Shown here piece after piece: positions 9,095-19,922 of a DNA stretch of 64,000 nucleotides. The stretch's first letter is position 1. Every line of letters starts with the position of its first letter. A program made the position numbers and the translations under genes. Below the pieces are notes generated by a model, which was not told the origin of the DNA, made no database searches, and was given only the letters and a program-made list of their open reading frames with translations. The stretch comes from Angomonas deanei (taxonomy: Eukaryota > Euglenozoa > Kinetoplastea > Trypanosomatida > Trypanosomatidae), in contig LR877167.1 in the NCBI GenBank assembly GCA_903995115.1, forward strand, positions 62,001-126,000, given 5' to 3'.

Positions 9095-10685
9095 TCACTT
9101 TATCTTTTTCTGAACCAACTCGACTAGTCGAATGTGCGCCCTTTCCCTCCGGCGCGCTCGCTTTCTATTCCACACCACGATCCCTTCTCCTGCCACGCAC
9201 AGCAGGAACAGCATTGCGAAGACGGCCACGCTCTTCGGGTTCGCCCCGCACGTCATGTCCTCCTTATGGTAGAGGTAGCCAAAACTGTTGGCACACTCCA
9301 CGTTGGCGCAGGTGTTGAGCGACTGAAAGTAAGTCTGCTCGGTGTTGCACTGTGCTGGTGCCATGCAGACCGCCGCGGTGCTGCTGCCCTTCTCCCACGG
9401 CGTGGCCATGTTCGGTGCGGCAATGTACAGGAGGGGTAGCTCACGAAAGACATCGGCCGACCTGGCGTACGAAGTGGAGACGAGGTTGCGGGTGATGCCA
9501 AAGACGGCGCCGCGCACGTACATGGGCACCCAACACGATGAAAGGGTCACGGTAGAGGGAGAGGGCTCTTTTTTCCCTGGCGTTCGTGATGGACCCCGTC
9601 GAGTACAGTCGCAGCGAGCCGTCCTCGCTGACGAGTCGGTTCAAGTCCAACGTGAAGGAACCGCTGGGCTCGCCGTCCCCAAAGTTTCGCCACACCACGC
9701 TACCCCGGACGACGGTCAGTGTGAGTACCGGCAGCTCCCCCACCATGGTAGGGTCTAAGCTGCACTCCAGGTAGTCGCCGGTGCGGTACAGGTTCACGGC
9801 CTCCTCATCCTTCCCCCAGTGGCACCGACCGGAGCGCAGCAGGGCCGTCTTCCCGCCCGGCTGGTCTCTTATCCATGAGGCAACGTAGCGGATCAACTCC
9901 CACGGCAGGGCGAGCGCGACCGCCTCCGCCATCGACAGCACCACATTGTACCCCACCGTCAGCACCGCCGCCGTGTCGTAGGAGAAGACGGTGGACAGGG
10001 ACTGATTGCAGATGGAGACCCCAGCGGAAAAGATAATGCCGCCGTCGCCGCTGGGACCGGAGAAGGTCGTCAGCATGGGGTACATTCGTGGATTGAGCAG
10101 CTTCACGAGAAACTTGGAGGTGGGGATGTGGCAGTCTGGAAGGGGTGACCCTTCACACGCGTACGACTGGATGCTCCGCTCCGCCGCGGCGTTGACCGTC
10201 TCGACTGGCAAGTTACTCATTTGCCGAATTTCCCGCTTCTCCGTGTCGAACACCATTGTGTCGTAGGCAGGGCCACAGCACGGGGTGGCGGGGCTGAAAC
10301 CACCGTAGGCATCGCCCAGACTGACCGATGCACCGATCGGGAAAGCGAAATCCGAAGTCATGTCGCAGGTGTAGGCGACGCAGGCGTACTGCACATCCAG
10401 CACACTCCTCACCTTGGAGCTATTCCGGGGGTAGATGCCAGGGGGGATCACCGTGCCCCACGTGATATTCTGATTCACCAGCACCTCCCGTCCGGAGGGG
10501 CAGACGGTGGAGGTCGTCCCACCGGCCTCGGATTCTAGCAGGCAGTACCGATACTGAGTGGTGAACAAGTTGGCTGGACTATAGAGGATGGAAAACACGG
10601 CTCTCGTGGTGGTTGCCGCGTGTACCGCTGAGCAGAGGAAAATGAAAAGGAGAGAGACGAAACAAAGAGCCCGCATCGCCTTCAT
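9095..10685 (-). CDS. Secreted or type I membrane glycoprotein, unknown function, frame interrupted once
   Basis: I do not recognise the family. The start at 10685 begins a textbook signal peptide (MKAMRALCFVSLLFIFLCSA, cleavage likely after AVHA). A cysteine-containing ectodomain of about 460 residues follows, with N-glycosylation sequons NIT, NSS and NQS. Near the C-terminus a hydrophobic segment (AVFAMLFLLCVAGEGIVVW) is followed by a basic cytoplasmic tail (RKRARRRERAH). The reading frame shifts once near 9529-9531, where a GGG in sense would need to be GG; after it come further cysteines (CNTEQ, TCANVECAN). Topology suggests a surface or endosomal type I protein. An aspartic-protease relation was considered but no D-T/S-G pair is visible. 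Confidence 0.7.
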
Positions 10686-10941
10686 TACTATGTGTCTATA
10701 CGTTTTTATGAATTGCAGTGGTTGCTTCAAAAATGCGGTAAAGAGGGAAAAGTGCTGTGCCAGTCGAAATAGTCCGTGGAAGTAGAGCAAAAGGGAACTA
10801 GGAAAACTAGTGGAGAACACATCAAACAAAATGAACCTTTTTACGCAAATGGCGGAACAAAAACATTTGATGTGTATGAAAGCACACACGTGGGTATTTT
10901 TTGTTATTTATTGAGAAACATTTTTTTTCTTTCTTTTTTAT

Positions 10942-11895
10942 TTACAACTCGCGTGAATAGTCCACGTGTTTGGCGGCTCCGGTGAGGGCCCGTATTTGTC
11001 TCTGCAGTTCATCAATCAGCTGTTTCTGTTTGATAATAATCTCATCCCGCTGGCGTACCTTTTCTTCTAGTGGTGTCACAATCTGGTGAAATAGCGCTTC
11101 AATGTATGCATCCTCGGTGCTTGTCTTGCTAGCCGCAGCAGCAGCAGGCGCTGTCTTCTGACCCCTGCGCGGTGTGGTGGTGGTCCGTGGGCTCTGCTGC
11201 CGTCTGGGGGACGTGCTGAGCTGAAACTCATGTGGGACCGTCACCTCGTTCTTCCACTTTCTAATATCCGGGCCGCTCAGTTTTTTCTGCTCCTCCCTCT
11301 TGCGCCGTCTCGCCGCCTCCAGTCGCTCCCTGTGCTGCAGTACCGCAGGGTCCTCCAAGGCGGGGGAGTGGCCTCGCGCCCCTTTGGCCCCGCCGGAGAG
11401 GGACCTCGTGCGGGTCGTGGTGTGTGGTGTGAAGGAGCAACGCTCCCGCACCTCCATCTCCTTCTCCCGCCGCTGCGACTCAATCGTCCGGTCCCGCCGG
11501 TTCTGCCAGGCGACGGTCTTGTTGTACATACCGTCTGGGGGGCTGGTGGTGTAGTACCGCCCCGCCTGCTGCAGCTGACTCTTGATAAATGCATCCGCGG
11601 GGTTCTCCCTTGAAGGAGAGGTGTGCGGCCGGTAGAGGGTGTTGCTCCTATTCATCTTTTCTTCTAATATTTCAGAAAAACGATCCATGAGGGGCTGGTC
11701 GCTTCTGGCCTCGCTGACGGGTAGCCCGGTCGGGCGGCGCACGGCGGACACGTCAGGGGTGGCGGTGCTGCCCTCGTGAGAGAAGGTACTAGTGTTAGCA
11801 GGGGCGGTTTCATCTCTGCTCTGGTTGAGGAACCGCTGGTACTCGCTTATTTTGTTTCGATATAGCTCGATGCTTTTGCTGAGCTCTGGGTCCAT
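10942..11895 (-). CDS. Coiled-coil protein, unknown
   Basis: Complete 317-residue protein, no recognised domain. It starts MDPELSKSIELYRNKISEYQ. The middle is rich in Ser, Thr, Pro and Arg, with an alpha-helical charged stretch near 190-215 (HRERLEAARRRKREEQKK). The last ~60 residues (IVTPLEEKVRQRDEIIIKQK onwards) form a heptad-like coiled coil. Such layout is common in cytoskeletal and flagellar proteins of protists; that assignment is only a guess. It is flanked by the membrane glycoprotein and the ICME-like hydrolase on the same strand. Frame intact. Confidence 0.75.
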   Translation of the reverse strand: MDPELSKSIELYRNKISEYQRFLNQSRDETAPANTSTFSHEGSTATPDVSAVRRPTGLPVSEARSDQPLMDRFSEILEEKMNRSNTLYRPHTSPSRENPADAFIKSQLQQAGRYYTTSPPDGMYNKTVAWQNRRDRTIESQRREKEMEVRERCSFTPHTTTRTRSLSGGAKGARGHSPALEDPAVLQHRERLEAARRRKREEQKKLSGPDIRKWKNEVTVPHEFQLSTSPRRQQSPRTTTTPRRGQKTAPAAAAASKTSTEDAYIEALFHQIVTPLEEKVRQRDEIIIKQKQLIDELQRQIRALTGAAKHVDYSREL

Positions 11896-12145
11896 CGCCG
11901 TGTTACAATATTTTGTTTGTACTTAAATAGTGTGATCTAGGTGACAACGGGGGAGAGAAAAAAGAAGCTATAACCGCAAGCAAAGAAGAAGAAAAAAAGG
12001 ACTTTCAAATACAAGCTTTATCATTCCGAAATGTAAGCCTTTGCTGTATCAGGGTTTTTTTTTTCCACCTTTTTGATTTTGACTTTTGTTGCTTTTGTGT
12101 TTTCTGTGCTCACATTTCTGGTTTTGTTTTTCTCCTTATTTATTC

Positions 12146-13934
12146 TTAAAAGGGGCAAATCAGGGTAATGAAACGTAGCAACAGTGGTCGATCGCTGGGA
12201 GGGACTGCCATCTGCAGCACGGTGTCGGGCACCACCTCACTCGTGGTCACCCCCCGCGCCGGCCGCTTCCCCAAGTCGGGATTGCTACTCTGAACCGTCT
12301 CGTAGTCACACAGGTAGTCCGCGCAGCAGCTACGGTTGGCGACAAGACACTCCTCAATGATGACATCCGCGTGCCGTGCCTGGGGGATGTACACGTACTG
12401 AAAATTCACCGCCTCAGAGGGCGAGGGCATGTGCTGGATCGGGAAGGCGGCTAGGTTGTTGTCCTGCAGGGTCGCCACGCTATGTCGGTTGTGCTCCTCA
12501 ATCCGCATCATGCGCCGGTAGCTGCAGCTCTGCTGGGCCAGCCGCAGAATGTTCACGAGGGAGGAACTCTCCGATGGGGGCGCAATGTTGTCGGCCCCGC
12601 CATGGAGGAAGCTCATCCGACTGGGGAAAACTATCGAACACATTGTCTGGTAGGGCCTCCCCAATCTCCCCCATCCGCTTGCTATCAAAGTACGTATTCA
12701 CGCAGTACCGCGGTACGTTGGTTTTGCCCCCCGCAATCGTCGACAGCACATCCTGGCTCAGCCCCTTCTGGTCGAAGGAGGAGGTGAGTTTCTCCAAGTT
12801 GTAGGTGCCGTTGAGGCCCACGTAGTGATGGATGCTCTGACGGGGGTTGTACCGATGGACATTGTACGCCACGTTCGACGGTGGTGGGAGCTCCTCCCCT
12901 AGCTGCACACTCTCCTGGTAGGCGGCGATGTGGGCCTGCGAGAGGAGCGATAGCATCGTCAGGTGCGCCCCGGCGGAGTGACCAAGGAGGGTCACGTTAT
13001 TTACGTCACCGTTATACCGCTCCGCATTCTGTAAGACCCACGCAATGGCATCCGATACATCCAGCACCATTCCCTCCATCGTCGTCTGAGGGAAGTTACG
13101 GTAGTCGGGGCAGAACACCACGTACCCCCTCGCCGCAAACACTCGCGCAATCATGGACGCCCACAGGTGACTCCCAATGATCCACGCACCGCCGGAAATG
13201 ATAATGATAACCGGAAACTTTTTACGGCGGAGGGTGACGTTGCTCTTGGCCACGTCCATTGCCTTCATGAGGGAGTCTAGCGGCACTGGCAGCACAATGT
13301 CCACCGTCGCCCTGTTGTGCAGGTTCATCCGGTCCTCCTCCTCGGCGTCGTCCATGCTGGGTGGGGGCGGCACCAGCATCACTGGCGGGGACCCTTCTCG
13401 CTTCAGCAAAGGGGTCGACCGCCGCCGACCGTTCGGCTTCCGCTGTGGCTTACGCTCGGCGGAGCTCCTTGTGCTGGAGGTGGCGCTCTCTGGTGTGTCA
13501 CTGTCCACCAGCGCCGCGGGGCGAGCCGTGCGCCCTGTGCTGTGGTTCACCGTCCGCTTCTGTCGCGCCATCAGGCGCACTTGAGGAATGGAGTTCCCGT
13601 TCCGTGCGGGGGACGGTGAGGACCGCTTCCGTGCGGCGTCACCCAGCGCTAGTGCCTCCCCGCCGCCTGTGAGGTCCGCCTCCTCCAACACTTGCAGCAC
13701 ATTCCGCCGCTTCGTCACCGCCGAGGAGCGGTATGACACGCGACGGATAATGTGATCCGAGGTGAGGTACCACCACATGTGCGGGATAAAGTACACCGTC
13801 ATGCAGGAACCGTAAATGTACAGGCGGATCATCTGGAAGAACCACACGACGCCGGTGCTCAGGATGAGCATGAGCCGAATGGAACTCTTCAGCATCCAGA
13901 AGAATTGTTGAACGGCATAAGGAAGCATGTACAT
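12146..13934 (-). CDS. ICME-like alpha/beta hydrolase, frame interrupted once
   Basis: Two overlapping frames form one hydrolase of about 595 residues. The N-terminus has hydrophobic, probably membrane-anchoring segments (about 5-50). A Ser/Arg/Pro-rich linker precedes the hydrolase domain. Catalytic features: oxyanion-hole ISGGAWIIGSH, nucleophile elbow LLGHSAGAHLTML, the acid in FLHGGADNIAPP, and the histidine in ARHADVIIEECL, so the Ser-Asp-His triad is complete across both frames. The order and spacing resemble prenylcysteine methylesterase (ICME), which demethylates prenylated protein ends at the ER; kynurenine-formamidase-like or lipase-like activity is possible. The break is at GGGG 12623-12626 (CCCC in sense), where three Cs would keep the frame. 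The acid and the His lie downstream of it, so a product ending at the break would be inactive. Confidence 0.8.
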
Positions 13935-14301
13935 GCAGGGATCGTTGAAATGGTATACAGTGCTCCCCTTTATTTGGAAAAAAGAAAAAAAAATTGGTAA
14001 TGATGTAAATGATGATTAGATAAAAATTAGGCTTTGATAATACTAAATATATATATGCATTTTACTAATCAGGGAAAGAGATGGGAAGAGAAATTGAAAA
14101 TTTACTAAAATGAAAGACAAAGGTGTTACTCTACCACTCAACAGGGGAAATGAAGAAAAGCACCTTTTTTTTTCTTTTTTTCGTAGCATTCACAGAATCT
14201 TTTGAAATAAAAAATGTGTGTATTGAATTTCCCTTTCCTTTTCTGTTTTCCTTTTACAAGAACAAAAACAAAAAATAGGATACTGCACACACACGGAGAC
14301 C
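13935..14301. other. Intergenic region, no gene seen
   Basis: AT-rich with scattered A runs. Presumed leader of the hydrolase gene and 3'UTR of the MAPR gene. Nothing else recognised. Confidence 0.6.
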
Positions 14302-14760
14302 TTAGGGGTCCATCTTGGCAGCACGCTTCGCAAATTCTCCATTCGGGTCCAATATCCAACCGACTGGTACGTACTTGCTGCGGAAGCGCTCCTCCCACTC
14401 GTTCAAGGTCTGCAGGTGGCTGGGCTTCAGCCGCGTCCAGTCCGCGTTGATCTCATCCTTTCCCACGACCACCTTGCCCAGCTGCCGGGAGCTGTCGCAG
14501 CCGGCGAAGGCGTTGTAGGGACCCTCAGGGCCGTACCACTCCAGGGAGGCATTGTAGATGACACCCTTGACGCCAACAAAAGCGTAGGGCTTCTTCTTGC
14601 CGTCGTACTCGGCGAGCTCCTCGATGGTGTACCCACGAGGAATGAACTTGTGGTCGATCGGCTTCTCGTGCAGCCGCTCCATCTTTTTCTTGGAGGTGTG
14701 CAGGATGAGGGCCGTCACCACAATCACGACAATCGCGAGGAGGATGGTAATGCTGCTCAT
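14302..14760 (-). CDS. MAPR-family heme/steroid-binding membrane protein
   Basis: Complete 152-residue protein. One N-terminal membrane helix (MSSITILLAIVVIVVTALIL) is followed by a cytochrome-b5-like domain of the MAPR (PGRMC/Dap1) type: TIEELAEYDGKKKPYAFVG, VKGVIYNASLEWYGPEG, then YNAFAGCDSSRQLGKVV. MAPR proteins bind heme through tyrosine rather than the two histidines of true cytochrome b5; Tyr residues in the YNAS/WYGP/PYNAF segments fit this. Members support ER cytochrome P450 and sterol metabolism; the exact role here is inferred. It is short, intact, and lies between two membrane-protein genes on the same strand. Confidence 0.9.
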   Translation of the reverse strand: MSSITILLAIVVIVVTALILHTSKKKMERLHEKPIDHKFIPRGYTIEELAEYDGKKKPYAFVGVKGVIYNASLEWYGPEGPYNAFAGCDSSRQLGKVVVGKDEINADWTRLKPSHLQTLNEWEERFRSKYVPVGWILDPNGEFAKRAAKMDP

Positions 14761-14975
14761 AGAGGGGGTAAAAATATTATGGTTAGTAATGACGTTAAAA
14801 ATGATAATGGATAGTAAACTAACTTTTGAAAGAAGGACAAGGGGAAAATAAAGTGTTGTGTGGCGTGGGATAAAAGAAACACCACGAAACAGACAAAAAA
14901 AAACTCTGCGGAGTGATGAAGAGCATTAACAGCACAAAAACAGCAAACACAGACGTGTAGTCGTTATTCTGGTGA

Positions 14976-15560
14976 TCAGCGCACGATGCGGTCCCGCTGC
15001 AGCTCCACCTCTAGCACCTCCACCGAGTAGTTCGGGTAGAGACTAATCACGAACACCTCCAGACTCTTCAGTATAATGTACAGCACCTTGGCGGTGGGGG
15101 AGGGCGGCGAGGTAAAGAGGTGCCCAATGTAGGTGGGCTCCTGCTCCCAGTTCTCCCGCCGTACGCGCATGGCGCCTACCATACGACGTAACTGGACCGA
15201 CAGGAGACAGGCGGCAATCAACAGACCGCAGGAGAAGACACTGATGGCACCCAGGAGGGTGAGCGCGATCAGCCCGATGAGCGACATGACAGGGACGTCC
15301 CCCCGCACCACGCCGGCCACCCGCCCTCCTAGCGCTCGTGCCTGTTGGGGTAAGGCCTCGAAGGGGCGCCGCCGTCTATTCTCCTGCTGTACTCGGTCCG
15401 GCGGGGGATGGACTACGGGTGGTGGTGGCAGGTGATTGTGGTTGACGACACGTGGCTCCGTCGGCCCGCGGGTGGCACCGTGGAGGGTTCGGTGGAGCGA
15501 CTTGAATTCCTCGAAGGAGAGCGCCCCATCCGGTTTTCTCTCCTCTTGGTCGGATTCCAT
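14976..15560 (-). CDS. Small two-helix membrane protein, unknown
   Basis: Complete 194-residue protein, not recognised. The first ~85 residues are hydrophilic, His/Pro-rich (LPPPPVVHPPP) and basic (ENRRRRPFEALPQQ). About residues 95-125 form one long hydrophobic stretch, probably a hairpin (SLIGLIALTLLGAISVFSCG and LLIAACLLSV). A C-terminal amphipathic domain includes PSPTAKVLYIILKSLEVFVI. The cytosolic-tail plus membrane-hairpin layout resembles ER-shaping reticulon or PEX-like proteins, but no motif supports a call. Same strand as the MAPR gene, 215 bp upstream of it. Confidence 0.75.
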   Translation of the reverse strand: MESDQEERKPDGALSFEEFKSLHRTLHGATRGPTEPRVVNHNHLPPPPVVHPPPDRVQQENRRRRPFEALPQQARALGGRVAGVVRGDVPVMSLIGLIALTLLGAISVFSCGLLIAACLLSVQLRRMVGAMRVRRENWEQEPTYIGHLFTSPPSPTAKVLYIILKSLEVFVISLYPNYSVEVLEVELQRDRIVR

Positions 15561-15781
15561 TTCTAACTGTTTTTTTTTTTTTTTTTTGATCTTATGATAT
15601 TGGGGATCCCCTTTGACTTTCTACTTTATAAAAAAAGGAGAGGGGCAATTTTATTTTCAACGCAGAAGGAAAACAGTAATACTTTAAAAAAGTGCGAAAA
15701 GATGCGTTACTATTTTTTTTTTTTTTTTTTTTTGATAAAATGAAAATGAAAAAAAAATCAGATTGAATCAGATACTCAGAA

Positions 15782-16450
15782 TTACGCATAACCGAACTTC
15801 TTCAGCACCTCGACGTCCTTGGCGGCCATCTTCTTGACGGCGTCCTTGCGAGCGCTAGCCCACGCGTTGCGGAGACCCTCCTGCTTCTTGTAGTAGCGGG
15901 TGGACTTCTCCTTGCGGGCAGCCTCGAGCTTCTCGACAATGTCGCTGTACTTCCAGCCGACGTGCTTGCACATGTTACCGAGGACGGTGTAGGCGCGCTC
16001 CTTGCGGTAGCACAAGTGACGCTGGGCACGGGGGATGACGCAGCGGCCACCGGCGCGGACCATGTTGACGGGGATACCCTCGTACGCGACGAGGTGGTGC
16101 AGGGCGGTCATACCGCGCTTGGTGTAGCGGGGGAGCATACTGCGGACCGTGCGGACGAACACATCAGCGGGGGAGCGGTGGTGGAAGGGACCGAGGGTGG
16201 GGTTGGACAGCTTTCTCTTGCGGAGGTACTGGAGGTACTTGATCTTGTTACGGATCTCAGTACCAGCAATGTTCAGTTGCTCGCAACGGACGACGGTGAT
16301 CTTCTTACCGAGAAGAAGCTGCTTGGCCACGACGGCGGCAGCACGACCGAGGACGTGGTCCTTGAGGTCAATCACAATAATGTCGGGGCGGTGCCTCTTG
16401 ACATTCTTGCGCTGCTTGCGGGCCACAGCTCTACGAGTAGGAACAGCCAT
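15782..16450 (-). CDS. RPL13A: 60S ribosomal protein uL13 (RPL13a)
   Basis: Complete 222-residue uL13. Recognisable blocks are DLKDHVLGRAAAVVAKQLLL, the conserved GPFHHRSPADVF and LPRYTKRGMTALHHLVAYEG, then the eukaryotic C-terminal helix (KEKSTRYYKKQEGL). It belongs to the large ribosomal subunit surface. Codon choice is strongly biased to C/G-ending codons, like RPS3 and P1, as expected of a highly expressed gene. Start supported by a pyrimidine-tract AG 13 nt upstream. The antisense strand is open but meaningless. Confidence 0.95.
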   Translation of the reverse strand: MAVPTRRAVARKQRKNVKRHRPDIIVIDLKDHVLGRAAAVVAKQLLLGKKITVVRCEQLNIAGTEIRNKIKYLQYLRKRKLSNPTLGPFHHRSPADVFVRTVRSMLPRYTKRGMTALHHLVAYEGIPVNMVRAGGRCVIPRAQRHLCYRKERAYTVLGNMCKHVGWKYSDIVEKLEAARKEKSTRYYKKQEGLRNAWASARKDAVKKMAAKDVEVLKKFGYA

Positions 16451-16463
16451 CTATCTGAATATT

Positions 16464-16506
16464 CTAAAAGGATAAAAAGATGGGAAAGAAAGGAGAAAAA
16501 AAAATT
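16464..16506 (-). promoter_or_regulatory. Probable trans-splice acceptor of RPL13a
   Basis: Sense orientation: a T/C-rich tract (TCTCCTTTCTTTCCCATC) then TTTTATCCTTTTAG, AG at 16465-16464, 13 nt before the ATG. Inferred. Confidence 0.65.
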
Positions 16507-16687
16507 AATCAGTGTGGATAACGATGCAATGGGTCACAGCACTTAAAAAGTGTGAGAAAAAAAAAAAGCAGCTTGATCATTAAAATATAAGTGTATATTG
16601 TACATTATTGGTGGATAGCATTTTTGTCGATTTTTTATTTTATTTGGTTTCAGTGTACAGAAATTCAAAACCAAAAAAAAAAAAAAA

Positions 16688-18149
16688 TTACTCGTCGCTT
16701 TCAGAGGCGGAAATGCCGTCGAGTGTGAGAACTCCCTTTAGTCTAGTGTCGATATCCTCCGCTTCGTAATATCCGTTGCTGTGAAGAATGCCAATATAGC
16801 CGAAGCCATAACCGCAAATGGGATCTGGGCCAGTAACTTTACTGGTGTCCCTCGGCGCTGGTACGTCGATCAGAGGGACGCTAGAGGCACGCTTGGAGCG
16901 TGCGTCTATGCTATCGGTATTGAGCTGCGCATTCTCACGAAGACGGACATTTCGCTTACGAAGTCGCTGCGAGCGCAAGTTGGAAGGGTCGCCGCTTCCC
17001 TCTCGCACTCTCCTTTTCGGCTTCCCCACATCTGACCGGTACCGCCTTGCCGGAGGGACCTGACGCGTTTCCTTCGCTTCCGCCTCTTTTGACTGCGCCG
17101 AATTTTTCCTGCTACCCTGGAGTTTCTCTTTCGGGTCCGAAAAAAAATACGGAAAATTTTCTCTTCTTCGCGCTGATGATGTTGTCGCCCCACGCCGACA
17201 CGTCATTCACCTGAGCAGTTTGAGGCGGTTCTTTTCCTCGGCCAGTCTCCTGCCGCCTCGCCGGAGGTCTAGAGGAAGGAGGTTGCGCCTGTGGCGTGTC
17301 AATAAATCGAATGTACTCTCGTTTAAAACCAGCGGGCGACGGAGGTGTCTCTCTTCGTTGATACGCTGCGGGGGTTTCTGTTATAGAAGAGCGCGGCCTC
17401 TCCTCTGAAATTTGCGGGGGTTTTCCACCTGCAATGGGGGGTAATTTTTTTTCACCGCGTGACGGGGAAGAAGGGGCATTACGAGCGTTCATGCCAACGA
17501 CTTGCATTCCTCCGCCTCCTCCGCGCGCTTTTATAGGCTCTTCTTCTGTTTTTGCCGCCGCGCTCGTCCAGACTGGCGGCGCATAAGCGGGAACCGCAAA
17601 AAGCGCCATCCCCTTCGGCGTTGAATCAATACAAGCCTGTTCGCTGCTACCACAAGACATTTTTAAAATTTTGCCAGAACCCATAAAAGCAAAACCGTCA
17701 ATAGACCTCATTGGAGGAAGATTAAACAAGTACCGCATGATGCCGGACAAGTGAAAAATAACTTGCACCCATTTACCCCTCGGTATGATTAATGGCAATC
17801 GGTACACACGCTTGTCGTGCAGTGTATCTACGCTAGTTTCCTTAATGTGGGTGCCTATCACTAATTTTATCGCGGCTACAGTACTTTGTGAAATGTTAAA
17901 CTCGACCGCAAAATCGTCCGTTGATGACAAAAATAACTGGAGCGTCACTAATTGATGGCTAATATTCAACGCGGACAAGGGTCGCTCATCCCGAGGAATT
18001 TGGAACCTATTTTTAGATAAATCCCCTTTCATATTGAGAATCGCATCGTTTAGGACTCGATCCTTTTCTAAAGTGCACCCCTTGGGAGTCAGTATTTTTG
18101 CCGTAGACAAGCACTGCTTGCTCGGGGTCATTAACAGCATGAGCGACAT
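16688..18149 (-). CDS. CFAP20-domain protein (CFAP20DC-like), frame interrupted once
   Basis: Two overlapping frames give one protein of about 485 residues. Residues ~10-190 look like the CFAP20 (former DUF667) fold: LNISHQLVTLQLFLSS, RLPLIIPRGKWVQVIFHLSG, IMRYLFNLPPMRSIDGFAF and GSGKILKMSCG. CFAP20 itself is an axonemal inner-junction protein; longer relatives with disordered tails (CFAP20DC) are less understood. The tail is Pro/Arg/Ser-rich. The break sits at the A8 run 17140-17147 (T8 in sense); T7 would join the frames. Codon use is less GC-biased than in genes further left. A structural role in the flagellum is inferred from the family only. Confidence 0.75.
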
Positions 18150-18517
18150 TCTAAAAAAAAAAAAAAAAAAATGTACAAATGTGACGATCTCAAGAGAATA
18201 ATAAAAAATAAAAAAGGGGGAGGAAAACAGAAAAGTACGACAAAAAAATAGGGAAAAGGGAATGTAAACACGGACAAAAAATGAGAAAAAAAAAAATATA
18301 ATCAGGTTGGTTTTCCTTTTATCGTCGGTACCTCGCTGTTATTTTCCATATTCATTATCATTGAGTCGCTCGCACTTTTACTCTGCCGATGCTTGGTCAG
18401 AGTAATTATGTCCTTTTTTTTTTTTTTTTGTCATTTCGTCTATTTCGTTTAGGTGACCGTCTATTAGTATTATTTGTTTTAGTTGTATTAATTAAGACGC
18501 CGCATCAATCATTAATT
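18150..18517. other. Intergenic region, no gene seen
   Basis: Contains A18 at 18153-18170 and T-rich tracts near 18414-18429, otherwise AT-rich sequence. No gene or RNA recognised. Confidence 0.6.
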
Positions 18518-19636
18518 TTAGGCGCCGTCGCTTGACTCGGGTTTTGGGAGTGCCTCTCTAAAAAGGCCAATGTCCCGCTCCTGGCCAAAGTTTGGCGGCT
18601 GCAAAGTTAAAATACTACAAACCCCGTCCTCGTTGACACACAGGACTCCGCCCTTATTTCCAAATTCATTACAATAGTTGGTGGCTGAAAATACAGTTAA
18701 CAGCCACCTTCTCTGATTGCTGGGAAAAAATTGATATCCTTCGTCTACCACTTGGTGAGCGCGGCAGATCAAATCTAGCTCGTTTTCCTTCAAAAATTTC
18801 TCGAGCACATTTTGGGAAAACACGTAGGAAACACCGCGTGAGCTGGGCGACCAGTCTATCCCCGAAGCCATGTTCGTTTCCGGGTCCGCCCACAGTAGAT
18901 CGCAAATAATACCTGAAGTAGGAATATTGCACGGACGTAAATCGGGAATTTCCCCGACGTAACGGAGCTCTGGGGAGAGCCCGCCATGCATGCAGAAAAT
19001 AGACTGATTTACGACGGCAGCCACGGGGAGAACTCTAAACAGGTCCGTAAACACCTTAAAAAGTCGGAGACTATATCTTCGTTTACACTCATCAAAGAAA
19101 CCGTAGAGGCGCATAATATTTTCATCCTCGTGATTGCCTCTTAAAGTATAAATTTGAGCCGGGTCAATTATCTTGATGGCAAGCAAGGTTACCACCACCT
19201 CTATTGAACGGAAGCCCCTGTCAACATAGTCCCCGAGAAAAAGAAATTTATAAGGTTCTTCCGCGTCCTGGCTAGGTGATCCCGGATTGGGAAACGATGT
19301 TTTTTTGCTAATCGACGGACAACGCTTGAACAAATTAATAAGATCGTAATACTGCCCGTGGATATCGCCGCAAATGCAAACTGGAGAATTTAATTGAACC
19401 GTGACAGGTTCATCTATAATTATTTCTCTGGCGCGCATAATAATTCTCACGATAAGCTCCTCCGGTATCCGCTGCTCGTTAATATCTCTGCTGGTATAAT
19501 TTAAAGGCAGCAAATCTAATAGTCTAAGTAAAACGTCGTATTCCTTGTCAACAGTCAAAGTGTGCGTCGGCAGCTCTCCCAGCGTGCATTTTTCTAGAGG
19601 AATTTCTCTCGGTCTCTTCGCCATTTTCGGAAACAA
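18518..19636 (-). CDS. PP1-type Ser/Thr protein phosphatase, catalytic subunit
   Basis: Complete 372-residue phosphoprotein phosphatase. Metal and catalytic motifs are all present: GDIHGQYYDLINLF (90), FLGDYVDRG (134), LRGNHEDENIMRLYGFFDEC, and MHGGLSPEL. FFDECKRRY is diagnostic of the PP1 branch. Compared with animal PP1, there is an insertion of roughly 10 residues (SISKKTSFPNPGSPSQDAEE region) between the first two motifs and a ~27-residue N-terminal extension; the region after CRAHQVVDEGYQFF continues normally. Such divergent PP1-like isoforms are multiplied in kinetoplastids. Substrates are unknown. Next to the CFAP20-like gene, same strand. Confidence 0.92.
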   Translation of the reverse strand: MFPKMAKRPREIPLEKCTLGELPTHTLTVDKEYDVLLRLLDLLPLNYTSRDINEQRIPEELIVRIIMRAREIIIDEPVTVQLNSPVCICGDIHGQYYDLINLFKRCPSISKKTSFPNPGSPSQDAEEPYKFLFLGDYVDRGFRSIEVVVTLLAIKIIDPAQIYTLRGNHEDENIMRLYGFFDECKRRYSLRLFKVFTDLFRVLPVAAVVNQSIFCMHGGLSPELRYVGEIPDLRPCNIPTSGIICDLLWADPETNMASGIDWSPSSRGVSYVFSQNVLEKFLKENELDLICRAHQVVDEGYQFFPSNQRRWLLTVFSATNYCNEFGNKGGVLCVNEDGVCSILTLQPPNFGQERDIGLFREALPKPESSDGA

Positions 19637-19922
19637 GTGGTCCTTCTAGATAATGAGGTATTTCGCGTGTGTTAGTTTTCCAGGCTTGCCGAGCAACCGA
19701 CAGAAACTAATCCGCAAAAATCGTCTTTAAAAATCCCTTACCGTTCCGTTATACTTTATTTCTTGCAAAAAACAATAATTATGATAATCAGAATAAGAAA
19801 ATTAGGAAAGAAAAGACAGTGTATTGAGACGCAGCCAACCGTCGTACAACAAAAAAAAAAGCAAAAAAAAAATTGGAAATTTTAAAAAAAAAAAAATACA
19901 AGGCACAATAGGTCCGCCACAA

